Assembly (NCBI RefSeq): GCF_008247605.1
Contig: NZ_CP043420.1
Location: 1,054,001-1,118,000 of the forward strand
Source of the DNA: Kushneria phosphatilytica
GTDB lineage: Bacteria; Pseudomonadota; Gammaproteobacteria; Pseudomonadales; Halomonadaceae
Reading direction: 5' to 3'
DNA length: 64,000 bases
A program made the position numbers and the translations under genes. The notes beneath the pieces were generated by a model. That model did no database searches. It had not been told where the DNA came from and saw nothing but the letters and a program-made list of their open reading frames with translations. Below are positions 17,574-28,940 of this stretch, piece after piece. How positions within the stretch are numbered: position 1 is the first letter of the stretch; each line of letters begins with the position of its first letter.

Positions 17574-18494
17574 TCAGGAAGGTTCGGCCAGCGCATGTTG
17601 CCGACGCAGTTCATCGATCGGACTGATACCGAAATAGCGCTTGTATTCACGACTGAACTGGGAGGCACTTTGATAGCCGACGCTGGTTGCCGTGGTCCCC
17701 ACCTGTTCGGCACGTCGCAGCATCAGGCGTGCCCGCAGCAGTCGGATACGCTTCTGATATTGCAAAGGTGAGTGACAGGTCAGCTCGCGGAAGTGGTAAT
17801 GGAAGGAAGAGGGGCTCATGTTGACATGCTCGGCCAGCCATTCCACCGACAGTGGCTCGGTATAACCGTGATGGATCAGCTCCAGGGCACGGGCGATGCG
17901 GCCGTAGTGGCTTTGATGATGCAGCAGATGATGTAATGAGGCACCCTGAGGACCACGCAGTGCCTCGAACAGGACTTCGCGGATGCGGGCCTCGCCCAGC
18001 GCCTGACGTGTCAGCGGATCATGCAGACATTCGAGCAGGCGTACGACACTGTCTCCCATGGCCGGATCAATGGGCACAGCCGCCATCGGTTGCGGCGTAT
18101 CCGACATTGGCTCCGGCAGGATTCGAGTCAGTTCACCCAGCATGGCTGGATCGATGCGCAGGGTCAGCCCCAGCATGGGATGCCCGGGATCAGCCCGGGT
18201 TTCACATTCAAAGGGCAGCGACATGGCCTGCACCAGATAATGCCCCGCGCCGTAATGCATCGCCCGGTCGCCGAGGTAAGCGGTCTTCCCGCCCTGCGCG
18301 ATAATAATCAGGCCCGGTTCATAGCACTGTGGGGTGGCGGGCTCGCCATGATGTGCCGCCATCAGCTGTACCCCCTCCAGTGCAGTAGGTGTGAAACCAT
18401 CGCGATCAATCAGCGGCCTGATCAGTGCGCTCATGCGCTGATTGGCGGAGGCAATATCCGTGGGTTGGAGCGTAGCGGTGTCTGCAGTCTTCAT
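17574..18494 (-). CDS. AraC family transcriptional regulator (AraC_N type)
   Basis: DNA-binding regulator of 306 residues. The N-terminal two thirds match the AraC_N family (VQLMAAHHGEPATPQCYEPGLIIIAQGGKTAYLGD and GHYLVQAMSLPFECETRADPGHPMLG). The C-terminal 100 residues hold two helix-turn-helix motifs (VEWLAEHVNMSPSSFHYHFRELT and ATSVGYQSASQFSREYKRYFG). It is divergent from a zinc alcohol dehydrogenase across 212 bases. In E. coli the similar pair yqhC/yqhD links such a regulator to aldehyde detoxification, so control of the neighbour is a reasonable inference, as is self-regulation. Confidence 0.88.
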   Translation of the reverse strand: MKTADTATLQPTDIASANQRMSALIRPLIDRDGFTPTALEGVQLMAAHHGEPATPQCYEPGLIIIAQGGKTAYLGDRAMHYGAGHYLVQAMSLPFECETRADPGHPMLGLTLRIDPAMLGELTRILPEPMSDTPQPMAAVPIDPAMGDSVVRLLECLHDPLTRQALGEARIREVLFEALRGPQGASLHHLLHHQSHYGRIARALELIHHGYTEPLSVEWLAEHVNMSPSSFHYHFRELTCHSPLQYQKRIRLLRARLMLRRAEQVGTTATSVGYQSASQFSREYKRYFGISPIDELRRQHALAEPS

Positions 18495-18706
18495 CGCCGG
18501 GTACGAAGGCCATATCGATGTCTGTTGGCATATTATGCATGAAAGAGCTGGTGTAACAGGTGTTTTATCTCTCGATGTGGAGGATTGTGCAAATCACTTC
18601 GAGGATGATGCATGGCTGACCAACGAGGCATGTCACATACTTGAGGCACTTGATCAGTGCCCGATCGAATATCAGGCACCCAGTCTCTTTCATCATGAGG
18701 TCTTGT

Positions 18707-19774
18707 ATGCCAACACAGGTTCAGGCGTATGCCGCCCATGCGGCTGACAAACCGCTTTCCGCCTATCGGTTCGAGCGACGTGATCTGCGTGCCGATGATG
18801 TCGCCATCGATATCCTCTACTGCGGCGTCTGTCATTCCGATCTGCATTTCGCGCGTAACGACTGGGGCATGACGAGTTATCCGATCGTACCCGGGCATGA
18901 GATTGTCGGACGCGTCACGGCAGTGGGATCCGCAGTGACCGGCCATCAGATCGGTGATGTTGTCGGCGTGGGGTGCATGGTGGATTCCTGCCGTCACTGT
19001 CAGGCCTGTAACGAGGGTCTGGAGCAATACTGCGAGAACGGCTTTACCATGACCTATGGCAGTGCCGATCGCCATGACGGCACCATGACCCAGGGCGGCT
19101 ACTCCGATGCCATCGTGGTCAGTGACCGCTTCGTGGTCCGCATGCCTGAAGGCATCGATCTGCCTTCTGCGGCACCGCTCATGTGTGCCGGCATTACGAC
19201 TTATTCTCCGCTCAAGCACTATGGCGTGAAACCCGGCCACAAGGTTGGTGTGATCGGCATGGGCGGGCTTGGCCATATGGGCGTCAAGCTGGCAAAGGCG
19301 CTGGGTGCCGAGGTGACGTTGTTCACTCGCTCACAGAGCAAGGTGAGTGAAGCGAAGCGTCAGGGTGCCGATCACGTGGTGATCTCGTCCGATGAGGCGC
19401 AGATGGCCGAAGTCGCCGAGACCTTCGATTTCATGCTCGACACCGTACCGGTCCAGCATGATCTTAACCCCTATCTCAATGCGCTGCGGTATGACGGCAC
19501 CCACATCCTGGTGGGACTGCTTGAGCCGATCGATCCGGCGGTCAATGGCGGCTCGCTGATCTTCAAGCGTCGTGTACTGGCAGGTTCATTGATCGGCGGC
19601 ATGCCGGAAACCCAGGAAGTGCTCGACTTCTGCGCTGAAAACGGTATTACCTGCGATGTCGAAATGATCAATATCGATCAGATCAACGAAGCCTTCGAGC
19701 GCATGCAGAAGGGTGATGTGAAATATCGCTTTGTTATCGACATGGCTTCGCTCAAGGCGCAGTCTGCCGCCTGA
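18707..19774 (+). CDS. Zinc-dependent NAD(P) alcohol dehydrogenase, YahK/CAD-like
   Basis: Cytosolic medium-chain dehydrogenase of 355 residues, similar to E. coli YahK and cinnamyl-alcohol dehydrogenases that reduce aldehydes with NADPH. The catalytic zinc site is Cys39 in CGVCHSDLHF with the GHE motif in VPGHEIVG. The structural zinc Cys cluster is CMVDSCRHCQACNEGLEQYC. The Rossmann motif is GMGGLGHMGV, and the following sheet ends LFTRSQSKVSEAKR, whose Arg/Ser pattern suits NADP(H). The start has GAGG six bases upstream. The adjacent divergent AraC regulator probably controls it. A terminator follows at 19804. Confidence 0.93.
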   Translation: MPTQVQAYAAHAADKPLSAYRFERRDLRADDVAIDILYCGVCHSDLHFARNDWGMTSYPIVPGHEIVGRVTAVGSAVTGHQIGDVVGVGCMVDSCRHCQACNEGLEQYCENGFTMTYGSADRHDGTMTQGGYSDAIVVSDRFVVRMPEGIDLPSAAPLMCAGITTYSPLKHYGVKPGHKVGVIGMGGLGHMGVKLAKALGAEVTLFTRSQSKVSEAKRQGADHVVISSDEAQMAEVAETFDFMLDTVPVQHDLNPYLNALRYDGTHILVGLLEPIDPAVNGGSLIFKRRVLAGSLIGGMPETQEVLDFCAENGITCDVEMINIDQINEAFERMQKGDVKYRFVIDMASLKAQSAA

Positions 19775-19803
19775 GATGGCCCTTGCCATGTGATGCAGTT
19801 TTT

Positions 19804-19831
19804 AACCGGCGTCCCAGGGCGCCGGTTTTTT
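19804..19831 (+). terminator. Rho-independent terminator of the alcohol dehydrogenase gene
   Basis: AACCGGCG, an 8-base loop, CGCCGGTT and then a run of T (19826-19831) form a standard terminator 30 bases past the stop. Confidence 0.88.
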
Positions 19832-19865
19832 GTATCATGGCTGCTTCCGTCAGCAGGAGAGGAAC

Positions 19866-20402
19866 ATGGGCAGCGACGAATATTATATGCATCGAGCGCT
19901 CGATCAGGCGCATCTGGCGCTTGCGGCCGGCGAAGTGCCGATCGGGGCGGTAGTCGTCAATGCTGCCGGAGATATCATCGGTGAGGGCTTCAACGCCCCG
20001 GTTACCCGCCATGACCCCACAGCGCATGCAGAAATCCGAGCACTGCGTGATGCCGGTGAACGGCTCGGTAATTATCGGCTGGGGGGATGTAGCCTGTTCG
20101 TAACGGTTGAGCCCTGTCTGATGTGCACTGGCGCCATTATTCAGGCACGCATCAAACGGCTGGTTTATGGCGTTGCCGAGCCGAAGACCGGGATGGCCGA
20201 GTCCCGGGCCAACCTGTTTGCGCAGCCCTGGTTCAATCATATGGTGCTGGTGGATTCCGGTGTCCGGTCCGGCAAGGCTCGACGACTGATGAGAGAGTTC
20301 TTCGCCGCACGTCGCTTGCATCAACAGGAAGTCGCTTCGCCGAGCAAGGGGCAGGTCTCGGATGACCCGAACTGGCGGGATGATACGTCTACGTCGGCAT
20401 GA
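19866..20402 (+). CDS. tadA: tRNA-specific adenosine deaminase
   Basis: Deaminates A34 to inosine in tRNA-Arg(ACG). The protein is 178 residues. The zinc ligand and proton shuttle are His54 and Glu56 in HAEIRAL, with Cys84 and Cys87 in PCLMC. AGGAGAGGAAC immediately precedes ATG 19866, excluding the longer frame that begins in the terminator. The C-terminal 25 residues are a low-complexity extension. The stop overlaps the convergent diguanylate cyclase gene by 14 bases. Confidence 0.95.
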   Translation: MGSDEYYMHRALDQAHLALAAGEVPIGAVVVNAAGDIIGEGFNAPVTRHDPTAHAEIRALRDAGERLGNYRLGGCSLFVTVEPCLMCTGAIIQARIKRLVYGVAEPKTGMAESRANLFAQPWFNHMVLVDSGVRSGKARRLMREFFAARRLHQQEVASPSKGQVSDDPNWRDDTSTSA

Positions 20403-22329
20403 TCCTGTCGCGGCCGGCCTGCTTGGCGCGATAGAGCGCCATATCGGCATCATCAATCAACTCTTCGATATCAAACAGCCCGTCAGCGCAGTCGAAACCG
20501 ATGCTGACCGTCAGCCACCCCCCCGTATGAGGCTGTTCAAGCTCGAGCAGATTTACCTCCCGGCGGATGCGTTCGGCACACAGAGCCGCTTCGTCTTCCT
20601 CGGCTTCGGGCAGAAAGGCCACGAACTCTTCTCCACCATAGCGGGCAAGCAGTCCGCCACTGGCTTCGATCGGACGACGAGCGACTTCGGCAACACACTT
20701 GAGATAGTGGTCTCCGCGAGCATGGCCAAAATGATCGTTGACCGTCTTGAAATGGTCGATATCGATCAGTAATACGGCACCGCCGTGGCTGCTCAGCCGT
20801 TCGGTGGCCCACTCCATGAAGTAGCGGCGATTGGGCAACTGGGTCAGCTCGTCGTGACGGGCCAGCCATTCGACTTCAGCCTGCAGGGCAATGCGGGCCT
20901 CGACTTCGTTGCGTAATCGACGATTGGCGTTCACCACGCCGCTGTGCTTGCTGCGCAGCCGCTGGTGGTAATACATCACCAGGTAGAGCATTAGCGCAAA
21001 GGCCAGGCCGGTCAAGAGCAGCAGGGCAGGCAGACTGGCACGCTCGGCAAACAGTCGATCCATGGTTGGCTGAGTGCAGAGCGTGAAGTTGCTGTCGCCC
21101 AGGGTGACCAGATTGCAGTAACGATCTTCGCTGAGGCGGTGGCCGTTACCGGTACTGAATAGCCCTTGCTGATCATGATGAATGGTGAACAGAAAGTCGT
21201 CGGTAGCCGTCATCCGTGCACCCAGTTGATGAAACAGCTCAGAGAGCGACAGGTTGAACACCACAGCACCTCGGCCGGGACGCTCTTCACTGCCCTCATC
21301 GATCGGGAAGTAGAGGCCGATCGAGCGTTCCGTGGCGTGGACATCGAATATTCCAGCGCTACTTTGCTGCCCATAACCAAAGACCTGCTGTAGCGCCTCC
21401 CGAACGGCGGGGGTATCTGTGGGAGGGGGCGACTCTCCGGCATGGCGGCTGACAACCCGACGCAGCCGGCGCTCACGATCGAACCAGCCAATGGATTCGA
21501 TATCGGGAAAGTCCCTCAGCATCAGCTGACTTCGTTGTTGCCATTCCGTTTGCCCGGGTAATCCCGGTGTGCTCTGCCAGCTCTGACTGAAGCGCTGCAT
21601 GGCTCCGTTCTGAACGGCCAGCATGCGCCCCATGCTTTCGCTCAAGGTGTCACCAGCAGAGAGGGCCAGGTGATTGACCTGATACAGGTTCTGGCTGTTC
21701 TGAAAATGCCACAGTGTCAGGGTAATGATGACCGCCAGCAGAGCCCCGGCCTTGGCCAGCCGAATCGGACGGCGGTGGCGCCCGAGCTGACGGTGCAGGT
21801 CGATCGCTTCCGCCAGTAACAGCAACCCCAGTGTCAGGCCGCTCGGCGGTGTCAGTCCGGTATCCTCGTTGAAATCGAAGTGGAGCTGTTCAAGCAACTG
21901 AGTGAGACTGAGCAGCACGGCGACCGTGCATAACAGAGGTGCGATCAGATGGGGGCGTCTGAAGAGTAGCGGCGGCAGAACCAGCAGCAACAGTGTCAGC
22001 GTGATAAGAATCGATGGCCGCAGCGCATAGAAGGCGTTTTCTCCCGGCCAGAGATCGAAAAGATGCGCCCAGGTGCTATAGCCGATCCAGCTGTCAGGCA
22101 GAATGAAGCTGAGCACGAAAAGCACCAACATGGCCAGCGCCGGGAGACTGCTCAGACGCGCTACCCGATACATTTTCATCCGACGCAGGAGCAGGCTCAG
22201 GCCAATCAGCGCCATGGTGCTCCCCAGCAGGCTTTGCTGACTGCTGCCAATGATCAGTTCTACCCCGATGCTCAATAACGCCAGCAGGTTCAGCAACAGG
22301 GGAAGTCGTCGCAGATCAGGGTGCGGCAT
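20389..22329 (-). CDS. Membrane diguanylate cyclase (GGDEF)
   Basis: Makes cyclic di-GMP from two GTP. The 646-residue protein starts with about six hydrophobic helices (residues 8-145), then a helix (around 190-205), a periplasmic sensor-like region of about 230 residues containing [21 protein letters not shown] and [21 protein letters not shown] (CHASE/Cache-like), another helix ([20 protein letters not shown]), and a GGDEF domain. The active site is ARYGGEEF with the upstream [18 protein letters not shown]. The inhibitory RxxD is absent: the five-residue-upstream position reads EASG. Its start overlaps the mltF stop by 14 bases, so the two are probably cotranscribed. Confidence 0.92.
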   Translation of the reverse strand: MPHPDLRRLPLLLNLLALLSIGVELIIGSSQQSLLGSTMALIGLSLLLRRMKMYRVARLSSLPALAMLVLFVLSFILPDSWIGYSTWAHLFDLWPGENAFYALRPSILITLTLLLLVLPPLLFRRPHLIAPLLCTVAVLLSLTQLLEQLHFDFNEDTGLTPPSGLTLGLLLLAEAIDLHRQLGRHRRPIRLAKAGALLAVIITLTLWHFQNSQNLYQVNHLALSAGDTLSESMGRMLAVQNGAMQRFSQSWQSTPGLPGQTEWQQRSQLMLRDFPDIESIGWFDRERRLRRVVSRHAGESPPPTDTPAVREALQQVFGYGQQSSAGIFDVHATERSIGLYFPIDEGSEERPGRGAVVFNLSLSELFHQLGARMTATDDFLFTIHHDQQGLFSTGNGHRLSEDRYCNLVTLGDSNFTLCTQPTMDRLFAERASLPALLLLTGLAFALMLYLVMYYHQRLRSKHSGVVNANRRLRNEVEARIALQAEVEWLARHDELTQLPNRRYFMEWATERLSSHGGAVLLIDIDHFKTVNDHFGHARGDHYLKCVAEVARRPIEASGGLLARYGGEEFVAFLPEAEEDEAALCAERIRREVNLLELEQPHTGGWLTVSIGFDCADGLFDIEELIDDADMALYRAKQAGRDRIMPT

Positions 22330-23824
22330 CAGGGGCGACGACGTTAAATAATGAGGAACGCGAGGCAGTTCGGTTATCGATCAAGGGGGAGAATTGACGT
22401 TGGCTGCGTGTAACGTAGCTTAGAATCTCATGGTAGCGACGAATGTTGCGGACATAATAGACCGCACCCTTGCCACGGGCGAAGCCGTGAGGAAGCGTCT
22501 GATACCAGCGGCTTTCCTGCAAGCGTGGCAGCATTTCCCGGACATCTTCCCAGCTGTCGGGGTCGAGACCCTGTCGATCTGCCAGCAGACGAGCATCGGC
22601 AAGATGGCCCATGCCAATATTGTAGGCTGCCAGCGCCATCCACAGCCGATCCGGAGAGGGAATGTCGTCGGGTAGTCGCTCCACCAGCTCCTTGAGATAG
22701 CGCGCCCCACCATCAATGCTCTGGACAGGATTGATACGATTATCGACCCCCATGCGAGCGGCAGTGGTGCGGGTCAGCATCATCATGCCGCGAACGCCGG
22801 TCGGCGATGTGGCTCTGGGATTCCAGTGTGACTCCTGGTAGCTGATGGCAGCGAGCAGCTTCCAGTCAAAGCCGGTTTTACGCGCGGCGGCGAGAAAGTC
22901 ATCCGTCCATTTGTCGAGATGCTTGCGCGTCTGACTGATGAAGCGTCGGGCGCCGACATACTCCAGGTAGTCGTCGTGTCCGAAATAGCGCCGCTTCAAT
23001 CGCGCCAGTTCGCCGTTGGCGCGCATCCGATCGATAAAGCGATTGGCTCGGTTGAGCAGCGAGAGATCCCCGTTATCAGGGAATGCCCAGGCCAGTGTCA
23101 GCGGCTGGCCCAGCTTGAAGCCGTTTTCCACGCCGGGAAAGAAAATGCGACTGAGCTTGAAGGCATGAGCATAGATGACTGCAGCATCAAGCTGGCCATT
23201 GGCCACCATGGCGATCAGATCGGTATTTTCCAGTTTGTGGGTCTCCCGCCAGACCAGTTTCGGGTGATCGCGGCGTGCGTTGCGCAGTGCCAGCACGTTA
23301 CCGGAATTGGCCAGTACCCCGATTTTCAGCTCCTCCAGGTCCTCCACTGAGGTTGGCGGATGCAAACCGCGGCGATAGATGACCATCGGTTGCAGTGACA
23401 TGATCGGGCGGGAGTAGCGAATGCCTGGCGTCAGGGGGTCGAGCACCAGCCCTGCGGCCCCGAGATCGGCGGCACCACTGCGCACGGCATCGAGCACGCC
23501 TTCGATGTGATGGCTGCGATCGACGGCGAGGCTGACTCCCAGCTCACTGGCAAAGCGGCGCACCAGCTCGTATTCGAAACCGGTTGGTCCCTGGCGGCCC
23601 TCGTAATAGGTCGTCGGGGTATTGCGCGTATAGAGCTGGAGAAAGTCGCGGGTATGAATGGCCGCCAAAGTGGAACTCTGGCCGGGCAGCCAGTCGAATC
23701 GCGGCAACAGATTGCGCTCGGGCGTCGCGAGCGACCCCATTCCGACCAGCAGCACCAGCAGCCATCGGCGGTGATAAAGTGCCTTGGGCATATTCGGGTC
23801 AATGGCTGTAGACGTCATCACCAT
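22316..23824 (-). CDS. mltF: Membrane-bound lytic murein transglycosylase F
   Basis: Outer-membrane-associated enzyme that cleaves peptidoglycan to 1,6-anhydromuropeptides. The 502-residue product has an N-terminal hydrophobic export/anchor segment ([15 protein letters not shown]), an SBP_bac_3 solute-binding-like domain (about 55-280) and a C-terminal SLT lysozyme-like domain. The catalytic Glu is in [27 protein letters not shown], a textbook SLT motif, and [17 protein letters not shown] is the third SLT block. No lipobox is evident. Start is uncertain: the ATG at 23824 and a later one at 23791 both lack a good ribosome site. It is divergent from purL, the arrangement also seen in E. coli. 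Confidence 0.93.
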   Translation of the reverse strand: MVMTSTAIDPNMPKALYHRRWLLVLLVGMGSLATPERNLLPRFDWLPGQSSTLAAIHTRDFLQLYTRNTPTTYYEGRQGPTGFEYELVRRFASELGVSLAVDRSHHIEGVLDAVRSGAADLGAAGLVLDPLTPGIRYSRPIMSLQPMVIYRRGLHPPTSVEDLEELKIGVLANSGNVLALRNARRDHPKLVWRETHKLENTDLIAMVANGQLDAAVIYAHAFKLSRIFFPGVENGFKLGQPLTLAWAFPDNGDLSLLNRANRFIDRMRANGELARLKRRYFGHDDYLEYVGARRFISQTRKHLDKWTDDFLAAARKTGFDWKLLAAISYQESHWNPRATSPTGVRGMMMLTRTTAARMGVDNRINPVQSIDGGARYLKELVERLPDDIPSPDRLWMALAAYNIGMGHLADARLLADRQGLDPDSWEDVREMLPRLQESRWYQTLPHGFARGKGAVYYVRNIRRYHEILSYVTRSQRQFSPLIDNRTASRSSLFNVVAPDAAP

Positions 23825-23985
23825 ACGCGCCCGCGCGCGTCGGGACCAGACATTTGCACCCGGGTCTTAGCCAGCCAGTGTGCTTTCCAGTATCATGACG
23901 AGCCGGTACAAGGCCGCGCCGAGGCGCTGCCGGGCCTGATTGCCCGACACACCCATCATGCTAGTTGCAGAGGCTTTTGTTCGTC

Positions 23986-26900
23986 ATGCTCGAACTGCGA
24001 GGCCAGAGCGCCCTCTCTTCCTTCCGCCATGCCCGCCTGCTCGATCGTCTGCGTGAAGTTGCCGATTGCGTGACAGAGGTGACCGCCAGCTGGCGCTACT
24101 TTGTCGATGTCGATGATATCGATACGCCAACCCGTGAACGACTGGAGCAGCTGCTCGAAGCCAGCACAAAGCCGGAGTCGGCGCGCTCGGAAGGGGCGCT
24201 CTATCTGGTAGTGCCTCGTCTGGGGACGCTGTCACCCTGGGCATCCAAGGCAACGGACATCGCGCACAATTGCGGTCTTGATGGGGTCCGCCGCATCGAG
24301 CGTGGCACGGCATGGCGAGTGCAGACATCCGATATGCCCTCTAAGGAACAGGCCGAGGCGATCATGGCCGAGCTGCATGATCGCATGACGCAGACCGTGC
24401 TGTTCGACTCGAGTGACGCGGCCCGGTTGTTCAATCATCCCGAGCCGCAGTCCGAGACCTCTATCGACATTCTGGCCGATGGACGCGAGGCGCTGGTAGC
24501 TGCCAATGGCGAACTGGGGCTGGCGCTGGCGGAAGATGAAATCGACTATCTGGTGAATGCGTTTACCGAGCTGGGGCGCAACCCCAGTGATGTCGAACTG
24601 ATGATGTTCGCCCAGGCGAACTCCGAGCACTGCCGTCACAAGATCTTCAACGCCGACTGGATCATCGATGGCGAGGCCCAGCCGCGTTCACTGTTCAAAA
24701 TGATCCGCAATACAACAGAGCACAGTGGCGCGGATGTGCTTTCAGCCTACAGTGATAATGCGGCGATCATCCGTGGTCATGAGGCGGGACGCTTTCTGGC
24801 CGACCCTGAAAGCCGGCGCTATACCCAGCACCATGAGCCGATCCACATTCTGATGAAAGTGGAAACGCATAATCATCCGACTGCGATTGCGCCCTGGCCG
24901 GGGGCCTCGACCGGTGCCGGTGGCGAAATCCGGGACGAGGGCGCCACCGGGCGTGGTGGCAAGCCCAAGGCCGGAATGACCGGGTTTTCGGTCTCCAACC
25001 TGCGTATTCCCGATTTCATTCAGCCATGGGAAGCCTTCGACTACGGCAAGCCCGAACGTATCCGCAGCGCGCTGGACATCATGCTGGAAGCGCCGATCGG
25101 TGCGGCTTCGTTCAATAACGAGTTCGGCCGCACAGCGCTCAATGGCTACTTTCGCACCTATGAGCATGATTTCATTGGCCAGGGTGGCATCGAGCGCCGC
25201 GGTTATCACAAGCCGATCATGCTGGCCGGTGGTTACGGCAACATTCGCGATGAGCATGTGACCAAGGGCGATATTCCGGCCGGTGCGAAGCTGATCGTGA
25301 TGGGCGGTCCGGCGATGCTGATCGGTCTCGGCGGCGGCGCGGCTTCGTCGGTGACATCCGGTAGTGCCGGCGCCGAACTCGACTTCGCCTCGGTGCAACG
25401 TGACAACCCGGAAATGGAGCGTCGTGCCCAGGAGGTCATTGACCGTTGTATTGCGCTGGGCATGGCCAACCCCATCGCCTTCATTCATGACGTCGGTGCC
25501 GGCGGTCTCTCCAATGCGTTGCCGGAGCTGGTCAAGGATGGCGGTCGTGGCGGTCGTTTCGAGCTGCGCGATGTGCAAAGCGCCGAGCCCGGTATGACAC
25601 CGCTGGAGATCTGGTGCAATGAAGCCCAGGAACGCTATGTGCTGGCAGTGGCCCCGGATGATCTGGCGCGCTTTGAAGCACTCTGTGAGCGTGAGCGGTG
25701 CCCGTTTGCCGTAGTGGGCGAGGCTACTGAAGCGCATCGCCTGACGGTGACCGATAGCCACTTCGAGAGTACGCCGATCGATCTGCCGATGGACGTGCTG
25801 TTCGGCAAGCCGCCGAAAATGAGTCGCAGCTTTGAGCGTTACGAGCCCGAATTGCCCGGCGTGATGCTTGATAACCTCGATCTGCACGAAGCCTTTACCC
25901 GGGTGCTGCAGCTGCCGGCAGTGGCCTCCAAGAGTTTTTTGATCACCATTGGCGATCGCTCGATCGGCGGGATGACCGCACGTGACCAGATGGTCGGGCC
26001 CTGGCAGGTCCCGGTGGCGGACTGTGCTGTCACTACGGCGTCCTACGACACCCATGCCGGTGAAGGGATGGCGGTGGGTGAGCGTACTCCGACTGCGCTG
26101 ATCTCGGCGGCCGCTTCGGCACGGCTGGCTGTGACCGAAGCGATCACCAACCTGATGGCGGCACCGGTCGAACGCCTCGAGGATATCCGCCTGTCGGCCA
26201 ACTGGATGAGTGCAGCCGATCATGTCGGCGAAAATCAGGCGCTGTATGACGCGGTATATGCGGTAGGCATGGAGCTCTGTCCGGCACTGGGCGTGGCAAT
26301 CCCGGTAGGCAAGGATTCGATGTCGATGCAGACCGGCTGGCAGGAGGACGATCAGCAGAAGGCCGTTACTGCACCGCTGTCACTCATTGCCACTGCCTTT
26401 GCGCCCGTCAGCGATGCACAGCGGACCCTGACGCCCCAGCTGCGCACGGATGCCGGCGACACCGATCTGATTCTGATCGATCTGGGCCGAGGCCGGAACC
26501 GACTGGGGGCTTCGGCGCTCGCTCAGGTTTACGGCCAGGTCGGCAACGAGGCACCGGACCTCAACGACCCCGAGGATCTGAAAGCGCTGTTTGCGGTCAT
26601 TCAGGGGCTCAATCGCGATGGGCGATTGCTGGCTTATCACGATCGCAGTGATGGCGGCATGCTGGTGACCATCGCCGAAATGGCGTTTGCCGGCCATGTC
26701 GGTGTGACCATTGGCCTGGATTGGCTGGTCGATCAACCGCTACAGGCGATGGATGTTCTTTTCAACGAAGAACCCGGTGCCGTGATTCAGGTTCGCCGCG
26801 AGGATACCGAAGCAGTTCTCTCGCAGCTTTCGGCCAGTGGGCTGGGGGGCTGTTCGGGTGTGGTGGCGCGTCTCTCCGAGGACGATCAACTGCGGGTGAC

Positions 26901-27888
26901 GCTGTTTGGCGAACCTCTGATTGAAATGTCGCGCGTAGAGGCCATGCGCAGCTGGAGCGAGACCAGTTACCGAATGCAGCGACTGCGTGATAATCCCGAA
27001 TGTGCCGATCAGGAGTTCGATACGCTGCTGGATACCCGGGACCCGGGGCTTTCCGCCAATCTCACCTTCGATGTCGATGAGGATATCGCCGCACCCTATC
27101 TCAATACCGGCGCGGCCCCGAAGGTGGCGATCCTGCGCGAGCAGGGTGTCAATGGCCAGATGGAAATGGCCAATGGCTTCGTGCGGGCCGGATTCGAGGC
27201 CATCGATGTCCATATGTCGGATATTCTGGCCGGGCAGGTGGATCTGACGGATTTTCGCGGTGCCGTGGCCTGTGGCGGATTCTCCTACGGTGATGTGCTG
27301 GGCGCCGGTGGTGGCTGGGCCAAGTCGATCCTGTTCAATACCCGCGCCCGTGATCAGTTTGCGGCTTTCTTCGAGCGCGAGGACACTTTTGCGCTCGGCG
27401 TGTGTAACGGCTGTCAGATGTTCGCCCGGCTGCACGAGCTGATCCCCGGCACCGAGCACTGGCCGACTTTTGTGCGCAATCGTTCGGAGCAGTTCGAGGC
27501 GCGGGTATCGATGGTACGCATCGAGCGCAGCCCGTCGATCCTGCTGGATGGCATGGCGGGGTCGACCTTGCCGATTGCGGTCGCCCATGGCGAAGGGCTG
27601 GCAAGCTTCCGGGACGATGGCCATCTGCGACGTGCTCAGGCCAGTGGCACCGTGGCATTGCGCTATATCGACAATCACGGTGAGCTGACAACCCGGTATC
27701 CGGCCAACCCCAATGGTTCACCGGCCGGTATTACCGGCATGACCAGTCAGGATGGCCGGGTCACCATCATGATGCCGCACCCCGAGCGGGTGACGCGGGC
27801 GATCACCAACTCCTGGCAGCCTGACGGCTGGACACAGGATGGTGGCTGGATGCGGCTGTTCCGCAACGCTCGCAAATGGCTGAACTGA
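23986..27888 (+). CDS. purL: Phosphoribosylformylglycinamidine synthase (FGAM synthetase)
   Basis: Fourth step of de novo purine synthesis: converts FGAR, glutamine and ATP to FGAM. It is the single-chain large form of 1300 residues, as in other gammaproteobacteria. The N-terminal PurS-like part starts [19 protein letters not shown]. The synthetase domains contain [47 protein letters not shown] and [22 protein letters not shown]. The C-terminal glutamine amidotransferase has the nucleophile Cys in [11 protein letters not shown] and the His/Glu in [14 protein letters not shown] 23986 aligns with the E. coli N-terminus; the frame is open to a TTG at 23965. Confidence 0.98.
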   Translation: MLELRGQSALSSFRHARLLDRLREVADCVTEVTASWRYFVDVDDIDTPTRERLEQLLEASTKPESARSEGALYLVVPRLGTLSPWASKATDIAHNCGLDGVRRIERGTAWRVQTSDMPSKEQAEAIMAELHDRMTQTVLFDSSDAARLFNHPEPQSETSIDILADGREALVAANGELGLALAEDEIDYLVNAFTELGRNPSDVELMMFAQANSEHCRHKIFNADWIIDGEAQPRSLFKMIRNTTEHSGADVLSAYSDNAAIIRGHEAGRFLADPESRRYTQHHEPIHILMKVETHNHPTAIAPWPGASTGAGGEIRDEGATGRGGKPKAGMTGFSVSNLRIPDFIQPWEAFDYGKPERIRSALDIMLEAPIGAASFNNEFGRTALNGYFRTYEHDFIGQGGIERRGYHKPIMLAGGYGNIRDEHVTKGDIPAGAKLIVMGGPAMLIGLGGGAASSVTSGSAGAELDFASVQRDNPEMERRAQEVIDRCIALGMANPIAFIHDVGAGGLSNALPELVKDGGRGGRFELRDVQSAEPGMTPLEIWCNEAQERYVLAVAPDDLARFEALCERERCPFAVVGEATEAHRLTVTDSHFESTPIDLPMDVLFGKPPKMSRSFERYEPELPGVMLDNLDLHEAFTRVLQLPAVASKSFLITIGDRSIGGMTARDQMVGPWQVPVADCAVTTASYDTHAGEGMAVGERTPTALISAAASARLAVTEAITNLMAAPVERLEDIRLSANWMSAADHVGENQALYDAVYAVGMELCPALGVAIPVGKDSMSMQTGWQEDDQQKAVTAPLSLIATAFAPVSDAQRTLTPQLRTDAGDTDLILIDLGRGRNRLGASALAQVYGQVGNEAPDLNDPEDLKALFAVIQGLNRDGRLLAYHDRSDGGMLVTIAEMAFAGHVGVTIGLDWLVDQPLQAMDVLFNEEPGAVIQVRREDTEAVLSQLSASGLGGCSGVVARLSEDDQLRVTLFGEPLIEMSRVEAMRSWSETSYRMQRLRDNPECADQEFDTLLDTRDPGLSANLTFDVDEDIAAPYLNTGAAPKVAILREQGVNGQMEMANGFVRAGFEAIDVHMSDILAGQVDLTDFRGAVACGGFSYGDVLGAGGGWAKSILFNTRARDQFAAFFEREDTFALGVCNGCQMFARLHELIPGTEHWPTFVRNRSEQFEARVSMVRIERSPSILLDGMAGSTLPIAVAHGEGLASFRDDGHLRRAQASGTVALRYIDNHGELTTRYPANPNGSPAGITGMTSQDGRVTIMMPHPERVTRAITNSWQPDGWTQDGGWMRLFRNARKWLN

Positions 27889-27904
27889 CAGCGCGACAGA
27901 GATG

Positions 27905-27937
27905 AAAACGCTCCCGTCGGGCAGACCGGCGGGAGCG
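27905..27937 (-). terminator. Terminator for the ABM-domain gene, between convergent genes
   Basis: CGCTCCCG (27909-27916) pairs with CGGGAGCG (27930-27937). On the minus strand the hairpin is followed by TTTTCAT, so it terminates the downstream minus gene. On the plus strand, past purL, there is no T-run. Confidence 0.7.
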
Positions 27938-27963
27938 CGGGCAGGCAGTCTGCAGGACTGAAA

Positions 27964-28284
27964 TCAGTTCTGCGGACGCGCCGCCGGGTTGAAAAAGCGC
28001 ACCATCGGCTCATCAGCCAGCAATGGGGCGGTACCTTCCTTGAATGGGGCGTAATGTGGCATCTGCATATGCTGCTCGAAAGCGTCGCGATCAGTATAGA
28101 CCTCGTGCAGAATCACCTTGTTACTGCCGTCTTCGGGTACAAGTACATCGAACTGGTGACAGCCATGTTCATTGGCCAGTGACTCGTTGGCATCGTTGTG
28201 GGCAAGCGCCAGAAAGGCATCGAGTTCACCTTCGCGCACGTTGAATTCGGCAATGACCACAAACTGTCCCACGGCTTCACTCAT
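27964..28284 (-). CDS. Antibiotic biosynthesis monooxygenase (ABM) domain protein
   Basis: A 106-residue single-domain protein of the dimeric alpha/beta-barrel ABM family (YgiN-like). The order FVVIAEFNVREGELDAFLALAHNDANESLANEHGCHQFDVL then VILHEVYTDRDAFEQHMQMPHYAPF is characteristic. The His in QHMQMPHY is commonly near the active site of quinol monooxygenase members. AAGGAG lies 7 bases before ATG 28284, which rules out the upstream in-frame ATG at 28341. It stands alone with its own terminator. Substrate unknown, perhaps a quinol or small reactive compound. Confidence 0.85.
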   Translation of the reverse strand: MSEAVGQFVVIAEFNVREGELDAFLALAHNDANESLANEHGCHQFDVLVPEDGSNKVILHEVYTDRDAFEQHMQMPHYAPFKEGTAPLLADEPMVRFFNPAARPQN

Positions 28285-28453
28285 TGGAGTCTCCTTGCTG
28301 TAAGCGGTAATGCCAATTTCTGCCATCGGCAGGTGGCGCATACCGGTCAGGGGTGATCTATGTTGGGGTGGCTGCCACTACTGTCGCTGTCTGACGGCAG
28401 AAGCGCAACCGGAGAGCGGCCTGCAACCGTTACCAGCACGGTCAGGTGTATTG

Positions 28454-28867
28454 TCAGTGCACTCGGGGGGCTTCTCCCATGCCGAGTCGCTCATGCAATT
28501 CGGCGACAGCGCTGCGCAGTAACTCGAGCAAGCCGGGCAGCAGTGCGATGCCCTGTTCAGGACCCTCGACAAATTGCTCGACACTGACATGAATACCCTC
28601 ACCATGAATCACCAGTTTGGCGGCCTTCAGCGTATTCATGACATCATTGGTGGCTTCGAGCAAAGCGGTGCGGTCACTACCGGCACCGGCCTGCCAGGCG
28701 CCAGGAAGCATGAGCTGAAAGAAGGCGGGTTCATCCTCGGCCACCACCAGCACAAACTCCAGACCTTCATGGGTGATGCGCAGTGCATGGGCATCGATCA
28801 GCTCGCATTCATAGGATTGCGACTGCAGGTCGTGCAGATAGCGCGCCAGTTGCGCATTGGGTTGCAT
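28454..28867 (-). CDS. Small YbjN-like / type III chaperone-fold protein, function unknown
   Basis: A 137-residue acidic soluble protein starting MQPNAQLARYLHDLQSQSYECELIDAHALRI. The pattern of a short helix, three strands (THEGLEFVLVVAEDEPAFFQLMLPG), a helix around NDVMNTLKAAKLVIHGEG and a final long helix resembles the YbjN or type III secretion chaperone fold. It has no signal peptide. AGGAG lies eight bases upstream of ATG 28867. It is divergent from radD by 73 bases. I do not recognise a specific family with confidence. Confidence 0.6.
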   Translation of the reverse strand: MQPNAQLARYLHDLQSQSYECELIDAHALRITHEGLEFVLVVAEDEPAFFQLMLPGAWQAGAGSDRTALLEATNDVMNTLKAAKLVIHGEGIHVSVEQFVEGPEQGIALLPGLLELLRSAVAELHERLGMGEAPRVH

Positions 28868-28940
28868 GAGCTGACTCCTCGATGATGAATGATGTCCCGT
28901 GGTGTCATGTCGGCTATCACGGGACCGGAAAACAGGTGAT

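Noticed and set aside
24742..26223. 493-codon open frame opposite purL
   Set aside because: Antisense shadow of a conserved gene, no start signal, composition rich in His/Arg/Gly typical of reverse-frame reading.
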